A stretch of DNA of 64,000 nucleotides from Pedobacter antarcticus (GCF_900112985.1 NZ_FONS01000004.1:310001-374000), one strand, 5' to 3'. Shown: positions 35,477-44,757, numbered from the stretch's first letter. Program-made: numbers and translations. Notes: generated by a model not told the origin, from the letters alone.

Positions 35477-35525
35477 CTGAAGGTTCCCAACTACTGCATT
35501 ATTGCCGAATTGGTGTGCCGGATGT

Positions 35526-35918
35526 TTAAAGGTTAAGGGTATCAAAGATTTCTCCCCGACTCAGCTTGCCATCTATCTGTGCTATCACCTCGACCTTGGC
35601 CTTCAGGCAAAGTGCCTGATCTGAGAAACGGTAGATATCTTCGAAAAATATTAGTTTTATTCCCTGTCTGGCAATCTTTAGTTTAACAAGGAAGCTGTCA
35701 CCTGAGGTAAGTGATCGCTTAAAATCCATCTCAATCCTGGATACCATTAGGATTTTACCTTCTTCGGTTAGTTGTTTGAATGAAATGGATTTGGATTGCA
35801 GATATTCGTGACGGGCATGTTCGAGATAAGACTGGTACACGGCATTATTAACAATGCCCTGGATATCACACTCATAATCTCTGACTTTTAACTGGATTTC
35901 GAACAGGTAATCTTCCAT
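35526..35918 (-). CDS. Acyl-CoA thioesterase, hotdog fold (YbgC-like)
   Basis: A 130-residue single hotdog-domain protein of the 4-hydroxybenzoyl-CoA thioesterase/YbgC family. The catalytic region reads VRDYECDIQGIVNNAVYQSYLEHAR, where Asp in the first part is the usual catalytic residue. It likely hydrolyses acyl-CoA thioesters. The ATG at 35918 is used; the five codons before it start with TTG. It overlaps nothing and lies 28 bases after the DinB-family gene on the same strand. Confidence 0.88.
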   Translation of the reverse strand: MEDYLFEIQLKVRDYECDIQGIVNNAVYQSYLEHARHEYLQSKSISFKQLTEEGKILMVSRIEMDFKRSLTSGDSFLVKLKIARQGIKLIFFEDIYRFSDQALCLKAKVEVIAQIDGKLSRGEIFDTLNL

Positions 35919-35946
35919 CCTGTAAATATCCAAATTATATTTTAAA

Positions 35947-36411
35947 TCACAGTTGCAGAAGCTTTTTTAGGATTACAATCTGGCCGAGATGGTAATGAGA
36001 GTGCTCAATAATTCCCTGAATATTTCTATAGTAACTTCCATACTTTTCTGCAGTAAAATTCTCTGATAGGATACTGTCCGGAAGTTTTTCAATATGCAAA
36101 GCGAAATTTTCGGCATCCGTCCAGGCTTTTTCCAGAAGTAAATTCCAATCTCGTTCAGAATTTATAGGTGGCACATCGAAACTATATTTGTCACTGGCCT
36201 GAAGTGTTTCGCCCGCCAGTACTTTTTCAACTGCATTGATATAGTAATTGATATGAAAGACTAGTGCAGCTATTGTATTAAATGATTGTAATTTGGTTGT
36301 AGCCTGCTGCCAGGTCACATTTTTCAAATTGTCTTTCAGATTTGAAGTCGTCCAATTTCCACCGAAATGAACGTATCTGAGGTGTTTTGCCAGCTCTTCT
36401 GTTAAATGCAT
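35947..36411 (-). CDS. DinB-family (DUF1572-like) protein
   Basis: A 154-residue four-helix protein of the DinB/YfiT superfamily. The metal-ligand His positions are in FHINYYINAVEKVL and, near the C-terminus, HSHYHLGQIVILKK. Members are metal-binding transferases or thiol-dependent enzymes; DinB itself does not make this a DNA polymerase. It is the first gene of a probable pair with the thioesterase gene. Confidence 0.85.
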   Translation of the reverse strand: MHLTEELAKHLRYVHFGGNWTTSNLKDNLKNVTWQQATTKLQSFNTIAALVFHINYYINAVEKVLAGETLQASDKYSFDVPPINSERDWNLLLEKAWTDAENFALHIEKLPDSILSENFTAEKYGSYYRNIQGIIEHSHYHLGQIVILKKLLQL

Positions 36412-36502
36412 AGTAGTATAGCTTGATTAATTAGCAGATTTATTACGATATATTAGAGTTAAATTATAATTTAACAAAAAATTAACCATTGTATAAATAA
36501 AA

Positions 36503-37957
36503 ATGAAAGAGATATCTGACATAGGCGTTATCGGTATTGCAGTAATGGGCGAAAACCTAATTCTCAATATGGAAAGTAAAGGTTTTCATGTAACAGCGTA
36601 TAACCGGACCGTTGATAAAGTAGAAAAGTTCGTAAATGGCAGGGCCAAAGGTAAAAATATTTTTGGCGCAATGTCTGTTGAAGAGTTCATAGGTTCCCTG
36701 AAGCGTCCGCGCAAAGTGATGTTAATGGTCAAAGCCGGACGTCCTGTTGATGATTTTATTGATACTCTGATTCCACTTCTGGAACCGGGGGATATCATTA
36801 TAGATGGCGGAAATTCTCATTTTCCCGATACGGAAAGACGTGTTAAATTTGTAGAGAGTAAAGGACTGCTTTATGTAGGAACAGGTGTTTCCGGGGGTGA
36901 GGAAGGTGCATTATTAGGCCCGTCTATTATGCCTGGTGGTAGCGAGGCTGCCTGGCCGGCTGTAAAGCCTATTTTTCAGGCAATTGCTGCTAAAGTGGAA
37001 GATGGTTCTCCTTGCTGCGACTGGATCGGATCCGGTGGTTCCGGGCATTTTGTGAAAATGGTGCATAATGGAATCGAATATGGTGACATGCAGTTAATCA
37101 ATGAGACGTACCAGGTAATGAAAGAGATGCTTGGAATGTCAGCAGATGATATGCAGAAGGTCTTTCATGAGTGGAATAAAGGTGAACTAAATAGCTACCT
37201 GATTGAAATAACCAGTGATATCCTTGCTTTTAAAGATGAAAATGGAGCTCCTCTGGTTGATCAGATATTGGATACTGCCGGACAGAAAGGTACAGGGAAA
37301 TGGACGGGCACTGTAGCGCTCGAACTTGGCGTTCCCTTAACACTAATTGCGGAGTCTGTATTTGCGAGATGTCTGTCTGCATTAAAGGAGGAGCGTGTTG
37401 CAGCATCTAAAGTTTTAACTGGGCCGACTCCTTCATTTGAGGGTGACAAAGAAGCTTTTATTAATGATCTGCGTGACGCCCTTTACGCCTCTAAGGTTAT
37501 TTCTTATGCGCAGGGTTATCAAATGATTCAGGCTGCTGCTGCGGAGTACGGATGGAGTCTTGATTATGGAAGTATAGCGTTGATGTGGCGCGAAGGATGT
37601 ATCATTAGATCTTCGTTCCTGGGTAAGATTAAAGAAGCTTTTGATAAGGATCCAAAATTACAAAACCTTATTCTTGACGACTTTTTCAAAGAAAAAATCC
37701 TGAATGCACAGGCCGGATGGCGCCGTGTCGTCTCAGCTGCAGTATTGAATGGAATACCTGTACCTTGTATCAGCGCGGGTATTAACTATTTTGATGGTTA
37801 CCGAAGTGAGCGTCTTCCAGCTAATTTGCTGCAGGCACAGCGTGATTATTTTGGTGCACATACTTATGAACGACTTGATCAGCCACGTGGTAAATTTTTC
37901 CATACCAACTGGACAGGACGTGGGGGAGAAACGTCTTCTACGACTTACGGAGTATAA
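36503..37957 (+). CDS. gndA: 6-phosphogluconate dehydrogenase, decarboxylating
   Basis: A 484-residue enzyme of the oxidative pentose-phosphate pathway, converting 6-phosphogluconate to ribulose 5-phosphate with NADP+. The N-terminal cofactor site GIAVMGENL and YNRTVDKVEKF are followed by GGNSHFPDTERR, VSGGEEGALLGPSIMPGG and HNGIEYGDMQL, which holds the catalytic Lys/substrate loop nearby. The C-terminal all-alpha part is complete. It is full length, cytosolic and monocistronic, with a strong terminator after it. No zwf gene is in view. Confidence 0.95.
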   Translation: MKEISDIGVIGIAVMGENLILNMESKGFHVTAYNRTVDKVEKFVNGRAKGKNIFGAMSVEEFIGSLKRPRKVMLMVKAGRPVDDFIDTLIPLLEPGDIIIDGGNSHFPDTERRVKFVESKGLLYVGTGVSGGEEGALLGPSIMPGGSEAAWPAVKPIFQAIAAKVEDGSPCCDWIGSGGSGHFVKMVHNGIEYGDMQLINETYQVMKEMLGMSADDMQKVFHEWNKGELNSYLIEITSDILAFKDENGAPLVDQILDTAGQKGTGKWTGTVALELGVPLTLIAESVFARCLSALKEERVAASKVLTGPTPSFEGDKEAFINDLRDALYASKVISYAQGYQMIQAAAAEYGWSLDYGSIALMWREGCIIRSSFLGKIKEAFDKDPKLQNLILDDFFKEKILNAQAGWRRVVSAAVLNGIPVPCISAGINYFDGYRSERLPANLLQAQRDYFGAHTYERLDQPRGKFFHTNWTGRGGETSSTTYGV

Positions 37958-37965
37958 AATCTCTT

Positions 37966-38012
37966 CTTTTAAACAAGAAAGGCGCACTAGATGCGCCTTT
38001 CTTGTTTAAAAG
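37966..38012. terminator. Terminator after gndA
   Basis: A perfect 21-base stem (37966-37986 and 37992-38012) with a 5-base loop. It contains the GGCGCA core and A/T-rich ends, suited to termination in either direction. Confidence 0.9.
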
Positions 38013-38062
38013 AATTTCCGTGATGCACTTCACCCAGCGATGCCCATAACCTTTACTGCCTC

Positions 38063-38092
38063 TTTGTTAAGGTCTGTCAATCAATATCTTTG
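38063..38092 (+). promoter_or_regulatory. Candidate promoter of the copper operon
   Basis: TTTG (38063-38066), an 18-base spacer and TATCTTTG (38085-38092) fit the Bacteroidota -33/-7 consensus TTTG and TAnnTTTG. Transcription would begin near 38099, about 100 bases before the first gene. A second TAGATTTG at 38183-38190 has no clear -33 partner. Confidence 0.45.
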
Positions 38093-38197
38093 CAATTAGT
38101 TTTTGATATACGGCATCTTTTTTTTCGCCGGAAAATGTAAAAAAAGAACTGAATTATGTAAATCTGTTTTCTATTCTTAGTCTAGATTTGTGTAGTT

Positions 38198-38599
38198 ATG
38201 AAAAGTCGAGCTATCTTTCTGTTAGTCATATTTTTGCTCAATACTGTTATTGGAATAGGTTGCGCATTAAGCATGGAAAATAACTCCCATAACGAAAAAC
38301 ACAGGCCTAAAAGCAATATTACTCATCACCACCTTTCTAATGTGAAATCTTACACTAATCTTCCACCAGATGACTTCTGTTGCAAAAGCCTGGTGAATGA
38401 TCTGGTGGTTCAGAGTAAATTAATTCCGGAGATAGGCAAAGTTCAGATCTCCTTGCCGGTAATCTGGTTACCCGCGTATTTTTATCAGTTACCTGTTCCT
38501 GCAACAGATATTGAGTTGCACTGTAATTTCTACACGGATTATAGCGATCGCCCCCCGAAACGGGACATCAGGACGGTTATTCAGAGTTTTCAGATATAG
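38198..38599 (+). CDS. Small exported Cys/His protein next to copper oxidase
   Basis: A 133-residue exported protein with a hydrophobic leader to about residue 24. It carries a His cluster (THHHL) near residue 47 and a CC pair near residue 62, as in small proteins encoded just upstream of copA-type genes in Bacteroidota. It lacks an HMA or CopC domain I can recognise. The gene lies 74 bases upstream of the multicopper oxidase gene and is probably co-transcribed; a hairpin (38622-38642) separates them. Copper binding is inferred from ligands and context. Confidence 0.65.
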   Translation: MKSRAIFLLVIFLLNTVIGIGCALSMENNSHNEKHRPKSNITHHHLSNVKSYTNLPPDDFCCKSLVNDLVVQSKLIPEIGKVQISLPVIWLPAYFYQLPVPATDIELHCNFYTDYSDRPPKRDIRTVIQSFQI

Positions 38600-38621
38600 A
38601 ATTAATGTAGTTAAAGCAATG

Positions 38622-38642
38622 GCTGTAGCTTGTTGCTACGGC
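38622..38642 (+). promoter_or_regulatory. Hairpin between the two copper genes
   Basis: GCTGTAGC / GCTACGGC form an 8-bp stem with a TTGTT loop, without a T-run. It may be an mRNA stability or attenuation element. Confidence 0.3.
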
Positions 38643-38673
38643 TGGAACAGTATTTACATTAAATTTTATACAA

Positions 38674-40848
38674 ATGAAAAATATATTAATGGTCTTTCTA
38701 TTATGCCTTTATGTATCGGTCTCCGCGCAGGATCTCGGCACAACGAAAATGGAAAGCTTTAGAAAAGTAGATAATCAGAGAGAATCCCGCACAATACGAT
38801 ATGATCTATACGTGGCAGATACAACCGTAAACTATGGAGGCAAACCCAAAAGGGCGATCGCTGTTAATGGTCAGGTTCCGATGCCAGTACTGACTTTTAC
38901 AGAAGGAGACACCGCAGAGATTTATGTCCACAATAATCTGGAGGTGGAAACCTCATTACACTGGCATGGCCTGTTTTTACCAAATAAGATGGATGGAGTT
39001 CCGTTTTTGACACAAATGCCCATTAAACCGCATACTACTTATGTCTATAAATTTCCGATTATCCAGAGCGGTACACATTGGTATCACAGCCATAGTGGCT
39101 TTCAGGAGCAGATCGGAATGTATGGCGCTTTCATCATTAATAAGCGAGAAGAGTGGGATATTCCAACGATACCTGTTGTGATCAGTGAGTGGACAAACAT
39201 GGAGCCCGAAGAAGTTCATAGAAATCTAAAAAATGCAAATGATTGGTTCGCTGTACAAAAAGGCACTACGCAGAGCTACTCAGAAGCTATTAAATCTGGT
39301 AATTTCAAAACTAAAGTAAATAATGAGTGGAAACGCATGAATGCAATGGATGTCAGTGATGTATACTACGATACGTTTCTGGTAAATGGCAAGAGTCAGG
39401 ATCTGCATCCTCAATTTAAAGCTGGTGACAAAGTAAGGTTGCGTATCGCTAATGCCGGGGCTTCAGACTATTTCTGGCTTAATTACTCTGGCGGTAAAAT
39501 AACTGTAGTGGCAACGGATGGAAATGATGTTGAGCCGGTCGATGTAGATAGGTTGATCATTGCAGTATCTGAAACGTATGATGTTGTCGTAACGGTTCCT
39601 GAGAATAAGAGCTATGAATTTCTGGTTACCCCGGAAGATCGTACAAAATCTACATCGCTCTGGTTGGGTGAGGGTGAGAAGGTACCGGCTCTGCACATGC
39701 CGAAGCTTAATTATTTTGCCGGGATGAAGATGATGAATAATATGATGGATATGAAAGGGAATATGAAGGAGATGGACGGCATGAAAATGCAAAATCAGAC
39801 CATGGATATGAATACTGTGATGTACCCTGAGAAAAATGAAATGGTTACCTTAAACTACGACATGTTGCGTGCAAAAAAGAATACAGTTTTACCGGAAGGC
39901 CCCTGGAAAGAATTGAAATTCGATCTAACAGGAAATATGAACCGGTACGTATGGACTTTAGATAATAAAACTATTTCGGAAAGTGATAAGATCCTAATCA
40001 AAAAGGGCGAAAATGTGCGTATCATTCTATATAATAATAGTATGATGCGGCATCCTATGCATTTACACGGTCATGATTTTCGATTGCTGAATTCGCAGGG
40101 CGAGCGATCGCCGATGAAGAATGTCATTGATATTATGCCGATGGAAAGAGATACGATAGAGTTTGCTGCATCAGAATCAGGGGGCGACTGGTTTTTTCAT
40201 TGCCATATACTATACCATATGATGAGCGGTATGGGCAGAATATTCAGCTATGAAAATTCACCTGTAAATCCGGAAATTCCTAATCCTAAAATGGCGCAGC
40301 GGATGTTATTCAGGGAGGATAACGGGTTTCATCCCATGGCGAGAATAGGTATTGAAAGTAACGGCAGCGACGGGGAAATCATGTTCGCGAATACCCGTTA
40401 CAGGTTTACTACGGAATGGAGAGTGGGTTTTGACAAGTCCATGGGTTACGAAAGTGAAAGTCATTTTGGAAGGTATATCGGTAAGATGCAGTGGCTCTTT
40501 CCTTATGTAGGGTGGGACTTCCGTAAACGAATAATTGAACCTGAGAATAGGAATATTTTCGGACAGAACAATACTAAAAACTTAAGGCAAGTATTCCATA
40601 TAGGCTTGCAGTACACTTTGCCTATGTTGGTTGTGGCCGATGCATCCGTAGACCACAAAGGCAATTTAAGATTTCAGTTGACCCGGGAAGATGTCCCTTT
40701 GACTAAAAGGCTGCGTTTCAATTTCATGGTCAATACAGATAAAGAATATATGGCTGGTTTCAGGTATATAATGACCAGAGCTTTCTCATTATCCACGCAT
40801 TATGATAGTGATATGGGTTATGGCGGAGGACTTACTTTAACTTATTAA
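38674..40848 (+). CDS. Multicopper oxidase (CopA type) with CopB-like C-terminus
   Basis: A 724-residue exported protein. A signal peptide (1-19) precedes three cupredoxin domains. Copper ligands are visible in HWHG (96-99), HWYHSH (135-140), HPMHLHGHDF near 460 and HCHILYH near 509. A Met-rich insert lies at about 351-383 (MMNNMMDMKGNMKEMDGM), a typical Cu(I) site. After about residue 540 the sequence resembles the CopB outer-membrane protein (LTREDVPLTKRLRFNFMVN, STHYDSDMGYGGGLTLTY). So it joins CopA and part of CopB. It probably oxidises Cu(I) to Cu(II) outside the inner membrane. Confidence 0.88.
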   Translation: MKNILMVFLLCLYVSVSAQDLGTTKMESFRKVDNQRESRTIRYDLYVADTTVNYGGKPKRAIAVNGQVPMPVLTFTEGDTAEIYVHNNLEVETSLHWHGLFLPNKMDGVPFLTQMPIKPHTTYVYKFPIIQSGTHWYHSHSGFQEQIGMYGAFIINKREEWDIPTIPVVISEWTNMEPEEVHRNLKNANDWFAVQKGTTQSYSEAIKSGNFKTKVNNEWKRMNAMDVSDVYYDTFLVNGKSQDLHPQFKAGDKVRLRIANAGASDYFWLNYSGGKITVVATDGNDVEPVDVDRLIIAVSETYDVVVTVPENKSYEFLVTPEDRTKSTSLWLGEGEKVPALHMPKLNYFAGMKMMNNMMDMKGNMKEMDGMKMQNQTMDMNTVMYPEKNEMVTLNYDMLRAKKNTVLPEGPWKELKFDLTGNMNRYVWTLDNKTISESDKILIKKGENVRIILYNNSMMRHPMHLHGHDFRLLNSQGERSPMKNVIDIMPMERDTIEFAASESGGDWFFHCHILYHMMSGMGRIFSYENSPVNPEIPNPKMAQRMLFREDNGFHPMARIGIESNGSDGEIMFANTRYRFTTEWRVGFDKSMGYESESHFGRYIGKMQWLFPYVGWDFRKRIIEPENRNIFGQNNTKNLRQVFHIGLQYTLPMLVVADASVDHKGNLRFQLTREDVPLTKRLRFNFMVNTDKEYMAGFRYIMTRAFSLSTHYDSDMGYGGGLTLTY

Positions 40849-40923
40849 TTAAGGTCGCTTTAAAATAAACACCTATTTTTGTCAGATGTATGCTAAAGTG
40901 CGGTATTATCAATTCTGTAGATA

Positions 40924-41283
40924 ATGGGAGAAAGAAAGCTAAACTCAACAAATATGTTGAATGAGACGAGAATTACTCAGGATTGCGATTCTATATATGC
41001 CATTTGTAAGATAGGGGGCCGGTGGAAAATGATGATTTTGCACCAGTTGAAAAACGGGACCCTGCGCTTTGGAGAATTACGTGATGCGATAAACGGAATT
41101 ACGGAAAGAATGCTGACTTTGCAGTTAAAAGAACTCGAAAAAGATGGGTTGATTATCCGTACTGTTTATGCGCAGGTCCCTCCGAAAGTCGAATACAATT
41201 TAAGCCCGATTGCCTGTGAGCTGTTGCCTATTTGGTTAAAGCTGGACGAATGGGGTGCAAAGCATCGTGAATTAATGAAATAG
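40924..41283 (+). CDS. HxlR-family transcriptional regulator
   Basis: A 119-residue winged helix-turn-helix regulator. The characteristic segment begins DCDSIYAICKIGGRWKMMIL, followed by GTLRFGELRDAINGITERML (recognition region) and PPKVEYNLSP. HxlR members often respond to electrophiles or redox through the conserved Cys near the start, which is present here (DCDSIY). Its targets are unknown. It lies between the copper operon and a small exported protein. Confidence 0.9.
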   Translation: MGERKLNSTNMLNETRITQDCDSIYAICKIGGRWKMMILHQLKNGTLRFGELRDAINGITERMLTLQLKELEKDGLIIRTVYAQVPPKVEYNLSPIACELLPIWLKLDEWGAKHRELMK

Positions 41284-41393
41284 TGAGGCATTCTGAGTTT
41301 CCAAAGAATATTCAGAGCGCATCCGGATGATTAGACGATTATTTTTTGATACTATTAAACAGGTTCAGTTTGATAACAAGTATCTTTAAGCAT

Positions 41394-41768
41394 ATGAAAA
41401 TACTATTAATAATCTGTTCGCTCCTAGCAGTGTCTTTCTCGTTGAAAGCACAACAAGATGTTGTAATTAGCCAATTGGATCTCAAAGAAATCACAAAGGC
41501 TGTAGGTAAGGAGGTTGTGTTAGTTGATTCGGTGTATGACGGAAGGGCTTTTGATAATCACACTTTACTTAATATCGGGGGAAAGTATCCCGGACAGATT
41601 ATTTCTGTTTTCATCGCTAAAAATGATTACAAGAATTTTGATCATGACATACTATCTTCTTTTTTGCATAAAAAGGTAACTATCAATGGGAAAGTTTCAA
41701 TGTATAACGGTAAGGCACAGATTATAGTAACTCGTCCGGAACAACTTAAACTCACATTAAATTTATAA
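41394..41768 (+). CDS. Small exported OB-fold-like protein
   Basis: A 124-residue exported protein with a signal peptide to about residue 20 (LKAQQ). The mature part has the pattern of a small beta-barrel nucleic-acid/ligand fold: KEVVLVDSVYD, GGKYPGQIISVFI and KKVTINGKVSMYNGKAQIIV, the last being an OB-fold-like strand set. Function unknown. The ATG at 41394 is used since the leader begins there. Its stop TAA overlaps the next ATG by one base (TAATG), so the two are likely coupled. Confidence 0.65.
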   Translation: MKILLIICSLLAVSFSLKAQQDVVISQLDLKEITKAVGKEVVLVDSVYDGRAFDNHTLLNIGGKYPGQIISVFIAKNDYKNFDHDILSSFLHKKVTINGKVSMYNGKAQIIVTRPEQLKLTLNL

Positions 41769-42691
41769 TGAAAGAAAAAAGAACTACCATAGCCTGTTTT
41801 GGAGAAGTACTATGGGATATATTTCCTGGCGGCCACAGAAGAGCCGGAGGAGCACCCTTTAATGTTGCATATCATCTTTTTAAGATGGGGGCAGATGTTA
41901 CGATGATTAGTAGTGTCGGTGATGATGAATTAGGGCATGAACTACTGCATAAAATCAAAGAATGGCAAATGTCAGTCGCTGGTATACAGATTAGCAAAGT
42001 GCATCCTACAAGTACCGTTATCGCTACAATGGATGAAAATAATGATGCACAATATGACATCGTGCAAGACGTAGCATGGGATTTTATCGAAGTTATCCCG
42101 GAAAGTAAACAACTGCTGACCACCGCAGACGCGTTGGTATTCGGTACCTTGGCCACTAGAAATAAACGTTCAAAAAACACGCTGTTTGAATTAATAGAAG
42201 CAAGTAAGTTCAATGTTTTCGACATCAATTTACGCCCTCCGTACTATGATGTGCATGTCATTAAAGAACTATTACATAAAACTCAGGTCGCCAAATTTAA
42301 TAAAGCAGAACTCCGCATGATGGTAGAGTTTCTTGGTAAAGAGTATAGCAGTGAGAAAGATTGCGTCAGGTATTTGCAGGATACTTTTGGTATGCAGGAG
42401 GTTATAATCTCCAAAGGAAGCAAAGGTGCTCTATATGTGAATGGAGATGATTTCTATTTGTACCCGACAATCCCTATTGAAGTAAAAGATACAGTGGGCA
42501 GTGGAGATTCATTTCTGGCTGGTTTTCTATCAAAGAGATTAGAAAAGGGTGCGTCACCAGATCAGGTTATGCGTCAGGCGGTTTCGTTGGGCGCATTTAT
42601 TACTGCGCGTGAAGGGGCATGTCCAGAGTACACACTGGAAGAATTTGTAGGCTTCAGGGACAATCATCAGGTCGCAGCGATACCTTTATAG
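41768..42691 (+). CDS. PfkB-family carbohydrate kinase
   Basis: A 307-residue sugar kinase, most like fructokinase. The first PfkB signature is GGHRRAGGAPFNVAYHLFKM near residue 20, and the second, with the catalytic Asp, is DTVGSGDSFLAGF near residue 240. It phosphorylates a hexose or ribose with ATP; fructose is likely but not shown by sequence alone. It starts one base inside the previous gene's stop. A hairpin follows it, facing the convergent MocR gene. Confidence 0.88.
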   Translation: MKEKRTTIACFGEVLWDIFPGGHRRAGGAPFNVAYHLFKMGADVTMISSVGDDELGHELLHKIKEWQMSVAGIQISKVHPTSTVIATMDENNDAQYDIVQDVAWDFIEVIPESKQLLTTADALVFGTLATRNKRSKNTLFELIEASKFNVFDINLRPPYYDVHVIKELLHKTQVAKFNKAELRMMVEFLGKEYSSEKDCVRYLQDTFGMQEVIISKGSKGALYVNGDDFYLYPTIPIEVKDTVGSGDSFLAGFLSKRLEKGASPDQVMRQAVSLGAFITAREGACPEYTLEEFVGFRDNHQVAAIPL

Positions 42692-42700
42692 TGTAATTTA

Positions 42701-42730
42701 CAGCGGGTCGCGTAGAGACCCGACCCGCTG
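42701..42730. terminator. Hairpin between pfkB-type gene and mocR-type gene
   Basis: CAGCGGGTCG / CGACCCGCTG form a perfect 10-bp stem with a 10-base loop in the convergent gap. No clear T-run follows on either side. Confidence 0.6.
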
Positions 42731-42737
42731 TATGCAT

Positions 42738-44195
42738 TTACAAGGTATTTTCAATACTGAGAATATTTTCCTTCAAAGCCTTGACTGTCATTTCAAGCTC
42801 TTTTTCATCTAAGGACGCAAACCCAAATCGGAATGCATTTTGAGCTGAATCTAATCTATTGATCTTGAGATTGTATTTTGTCATTGCTTCAACCGGAAAA
42901 TCTGGATTGAGCTTAATCCAGATAGCCATTCCTCCCGTGGGAAGCGTATAAGAAATGTATTTTGCTAAATGTTCATTCAGCAATTGGTCTAAGTAATCCC
43001 TTCTTTTAAGATAACATTTTTTTGCTTTTTTAAGATGTCTTTTGAGCTCGCCCTCATTAATGAGTGTCGCCAGGGAGTTTTGCATGTAACCATCTCCTCC
43101 AAAGTCGATTACTTTTCTTAAGGCTGTGCATTGCACTATGAAGTTTGCCGGCGCTACCATAAAGCCGATACGAATTGAAGGGTCTAGTATTTTAGAAAAT
43201 GATCCAATATAAATGATGTTGCCATTATGATTAGCACTTGCTAATGGTAGGTAGGGAGAAGAAGTATAATGGTAGTCGTAGTCATAATCGTCCTCGATAA
43301 TCGCGAATGAAAACTGCTTTGATAGCTCCAGTAACTTCATCCTTCTAGCCACGCTTAGGGTTACCGTTGTTGGATAGTGGTGATGTGGTATCACATATAC
43401 CGCATTTATTTTTGTCTTCTCGCAAATAGCTTCAATCTTATCTGTGTCAATTCCGTATTCATCGACGTCTACCTCAATTAATTTTGCGCCAGTTCGTTCA
43501 AATGCCATATTGGCGATCGGGTAGTTAGGTTTGCCGACGATAATACTGGAAGTTGGATTTAAAAGCAGATGTGCAGATAAATAAATAGACATCTGCGCTC
43601 CGTGAGTAATCAATATATTTGCTGCAGAAATATTCAATCCCCTGGTCTCAGACAGGTAATTAACTAGTTCGTCCCTCAGTTTTAATGTTCCTTGCGTAGT
43701 TCCCTTATTGGCATTTTTTATCCCGTACTTTCGATAAGTGAGGGAGCGGTAAGTTTTCAGTAATTCATCTATCGGAGAGAGCCTTACATCTGGATATCCA
43801 TCATCTATGATGATGTCTAAAGCAGTAGATATAGTTTCTTCATTTAAATTTTCATTCACTGTATCAAATGGGAGTTTAAACTCATGTCCGTAAGAAGAAG
43901 TTATCGTTTCCTCGTCCCACTTTTGTGGTTTAAGTAGTGGAATGTATTGTGAGACTGCAACATGTTTTCTGGGAATGATCACAATCCAGTCTTGTGTATT
44001 TAATTCTTCATAGGCTGCAATGACCGTTTTACGGTGTACACATAAGGTTTTGGCCAATTCGCGACTACTGGGAAGGTGCGTTCCGGGTTTAAAAATGCCA
44101 TTTCTTATTGCATTGATTATCGAAATAGCTATTTGCCTGTAGACAGGAATTTTACTCTTTTTTTCTATTGGAATAATATGTTCGTATGAAAACAT
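42738..44195 (-). CDS. MocR/PdxR-type regulator (GntR wHTH + aminotransferase)
   Basis: A 485-residue two-domain regulator. The GntR-type winged helix (about 1-75) has GIFKPGTHLPSSRELAKTL, and the PLP-dependent aminotransferase-like domain covers the rest. The PLP Lys lies in IGSFSKILDPSIRIGF. Such proteins sense PLP or amino-acid derivatives and often control a divergent gene. Here the divergent gene is a GNAT acetyltransferase, and the gap holds repeats that look like operators. Confidence 0.88.
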   Translation of the reverse strand: MFSYEHIIPIEKKSKIPVYRQIAISIINAIRNGIFKPGTHLPSSRELAKTLCVHRKTVIAAYEELNTQDWIVIIPRKHVAVSQYIPLLKPQKWDEETITSSYGHEFKLPFDTVNENLNEETISTALDIIIDDGYPDVRLSPIDELLKTYRSLTYRKYGIKNANKGTTQGTLKLRDELVNYLSETRGLNISAANILITHGAQMSIYLSAHLLLNPTSSIIVGKPNYPIANMAFERTGAKLIEVDVDEYGIDTDKIEAICEKTKINAVYVIPHHHYPTTVTLSVARRMKLLELSKQFSFAIIEDDYDYDYHYTSSPYLPLASANHNGNIIYIGSFSKILDPSIRIGFMVAPANFIVQCTALRKVIDFGGDGYMQNSLATLINEGELKRHLKKAKKCYLKRRDYLDQLLNEHLAKYISYTLPTGGMAIWIKLNPDFPVEAMTKYNLKINRLDSAQNAFRFGFASLDEKELEMTVKALKENILSIENTL

Positions 44196-44197
44196 GC

Positions 44198-44257
44198 TGG
44201 ACTACCTTTGATGTTAAAACTGGATTACAAATGTAGTCCTGTGACCGCATAGTTTTG
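44198..44257. promoter_or_regulatory. Operator/promoter region between mocR-type and GNAT genes
   Basis: TGGACTACCTT (44198-44208) and TGGATTACAAA (44221-44231) are direct copies, the second repeated at 44279-44289 within the GNAT start. GGACTAC (44199-44205) also pairs with GTAGTCC (44233-44239). A perfect -7 motif TAGTTTTG lies at 44250-44257. Direct repeats like these are usual binding sites of MocR regulators. Confidence 0.5.
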
Positions 44258-44265
44258 TAAACTAA

Positions 44266-44724
44266 ATGAAATATGAAATGGATTACAAAATTAGAAAAGC
44301 AAGTTTAGAGGATTTGGATGAAGTTGCAGTATTGTTTGACCTTTATCGCATTTTTTACCGCCAGGATTCTGACGTTGAAAAAGGCAAGGCATTCCTGAAA
44401 GAGAGATTTCTGAATAGTGAGTCAGTTATTTTTCTTGCGATAGTGGATGATAAAGCTGTAGGATTTGTTCAATTATACAAATTATTCCATTACACTAAAT
44501 TGCAGAAACAATGGCTTTTAAGCGACTTGTTTGTTCATCCGGATTATCGGGGGAGGAGACTTTCCGGGGCACTTATCGAGCGTAGTAAAAAATGGTGTGA
44601 AGAAACTGATGCTTGTGGTTTAATGCTTGAAACCGAAAAAACGAATGATACAGGAAATAGATTATATCCTCGTACAGGATTTATCTATGACGGGCAGCAT
44701 AATTACTATCATTGGTGGAAATAA
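44266..44724 (+). CDS. GNAT-family N-acetyltransferase
   Basis: A 152-residue acetyl-CoA-dependent acetyltransferase. Typical motifs are LSDLFVHPDYRGRRLSGALIERSK (motif A, acetyl-CoA loop RGRRLSG) and TNDTGNRLYPRTGFIYDG. The substrate is unknown. It is divergent from the MocR-type regulator and is probably its target. A bidirectional terminator follows. Confidence 0.9.
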   Translation: MKYEMDYKIRKASLEDLDEVAVLFDLYRIFYRQDSDVEKGKAFLKERFLNSESVIFLAIVDDKAVGFVQLYKLFHYTKLQKQWLLSDLFVHPDYRGRRLSGALIERSKKWCEETDACGLMLETEKTNDTGNRLYPRTGFIYDGQHNYYHWWK

Positions 44725-44757
44725 CAGCAAAATGAAGGGTTTAACCCAGTTTAAATT

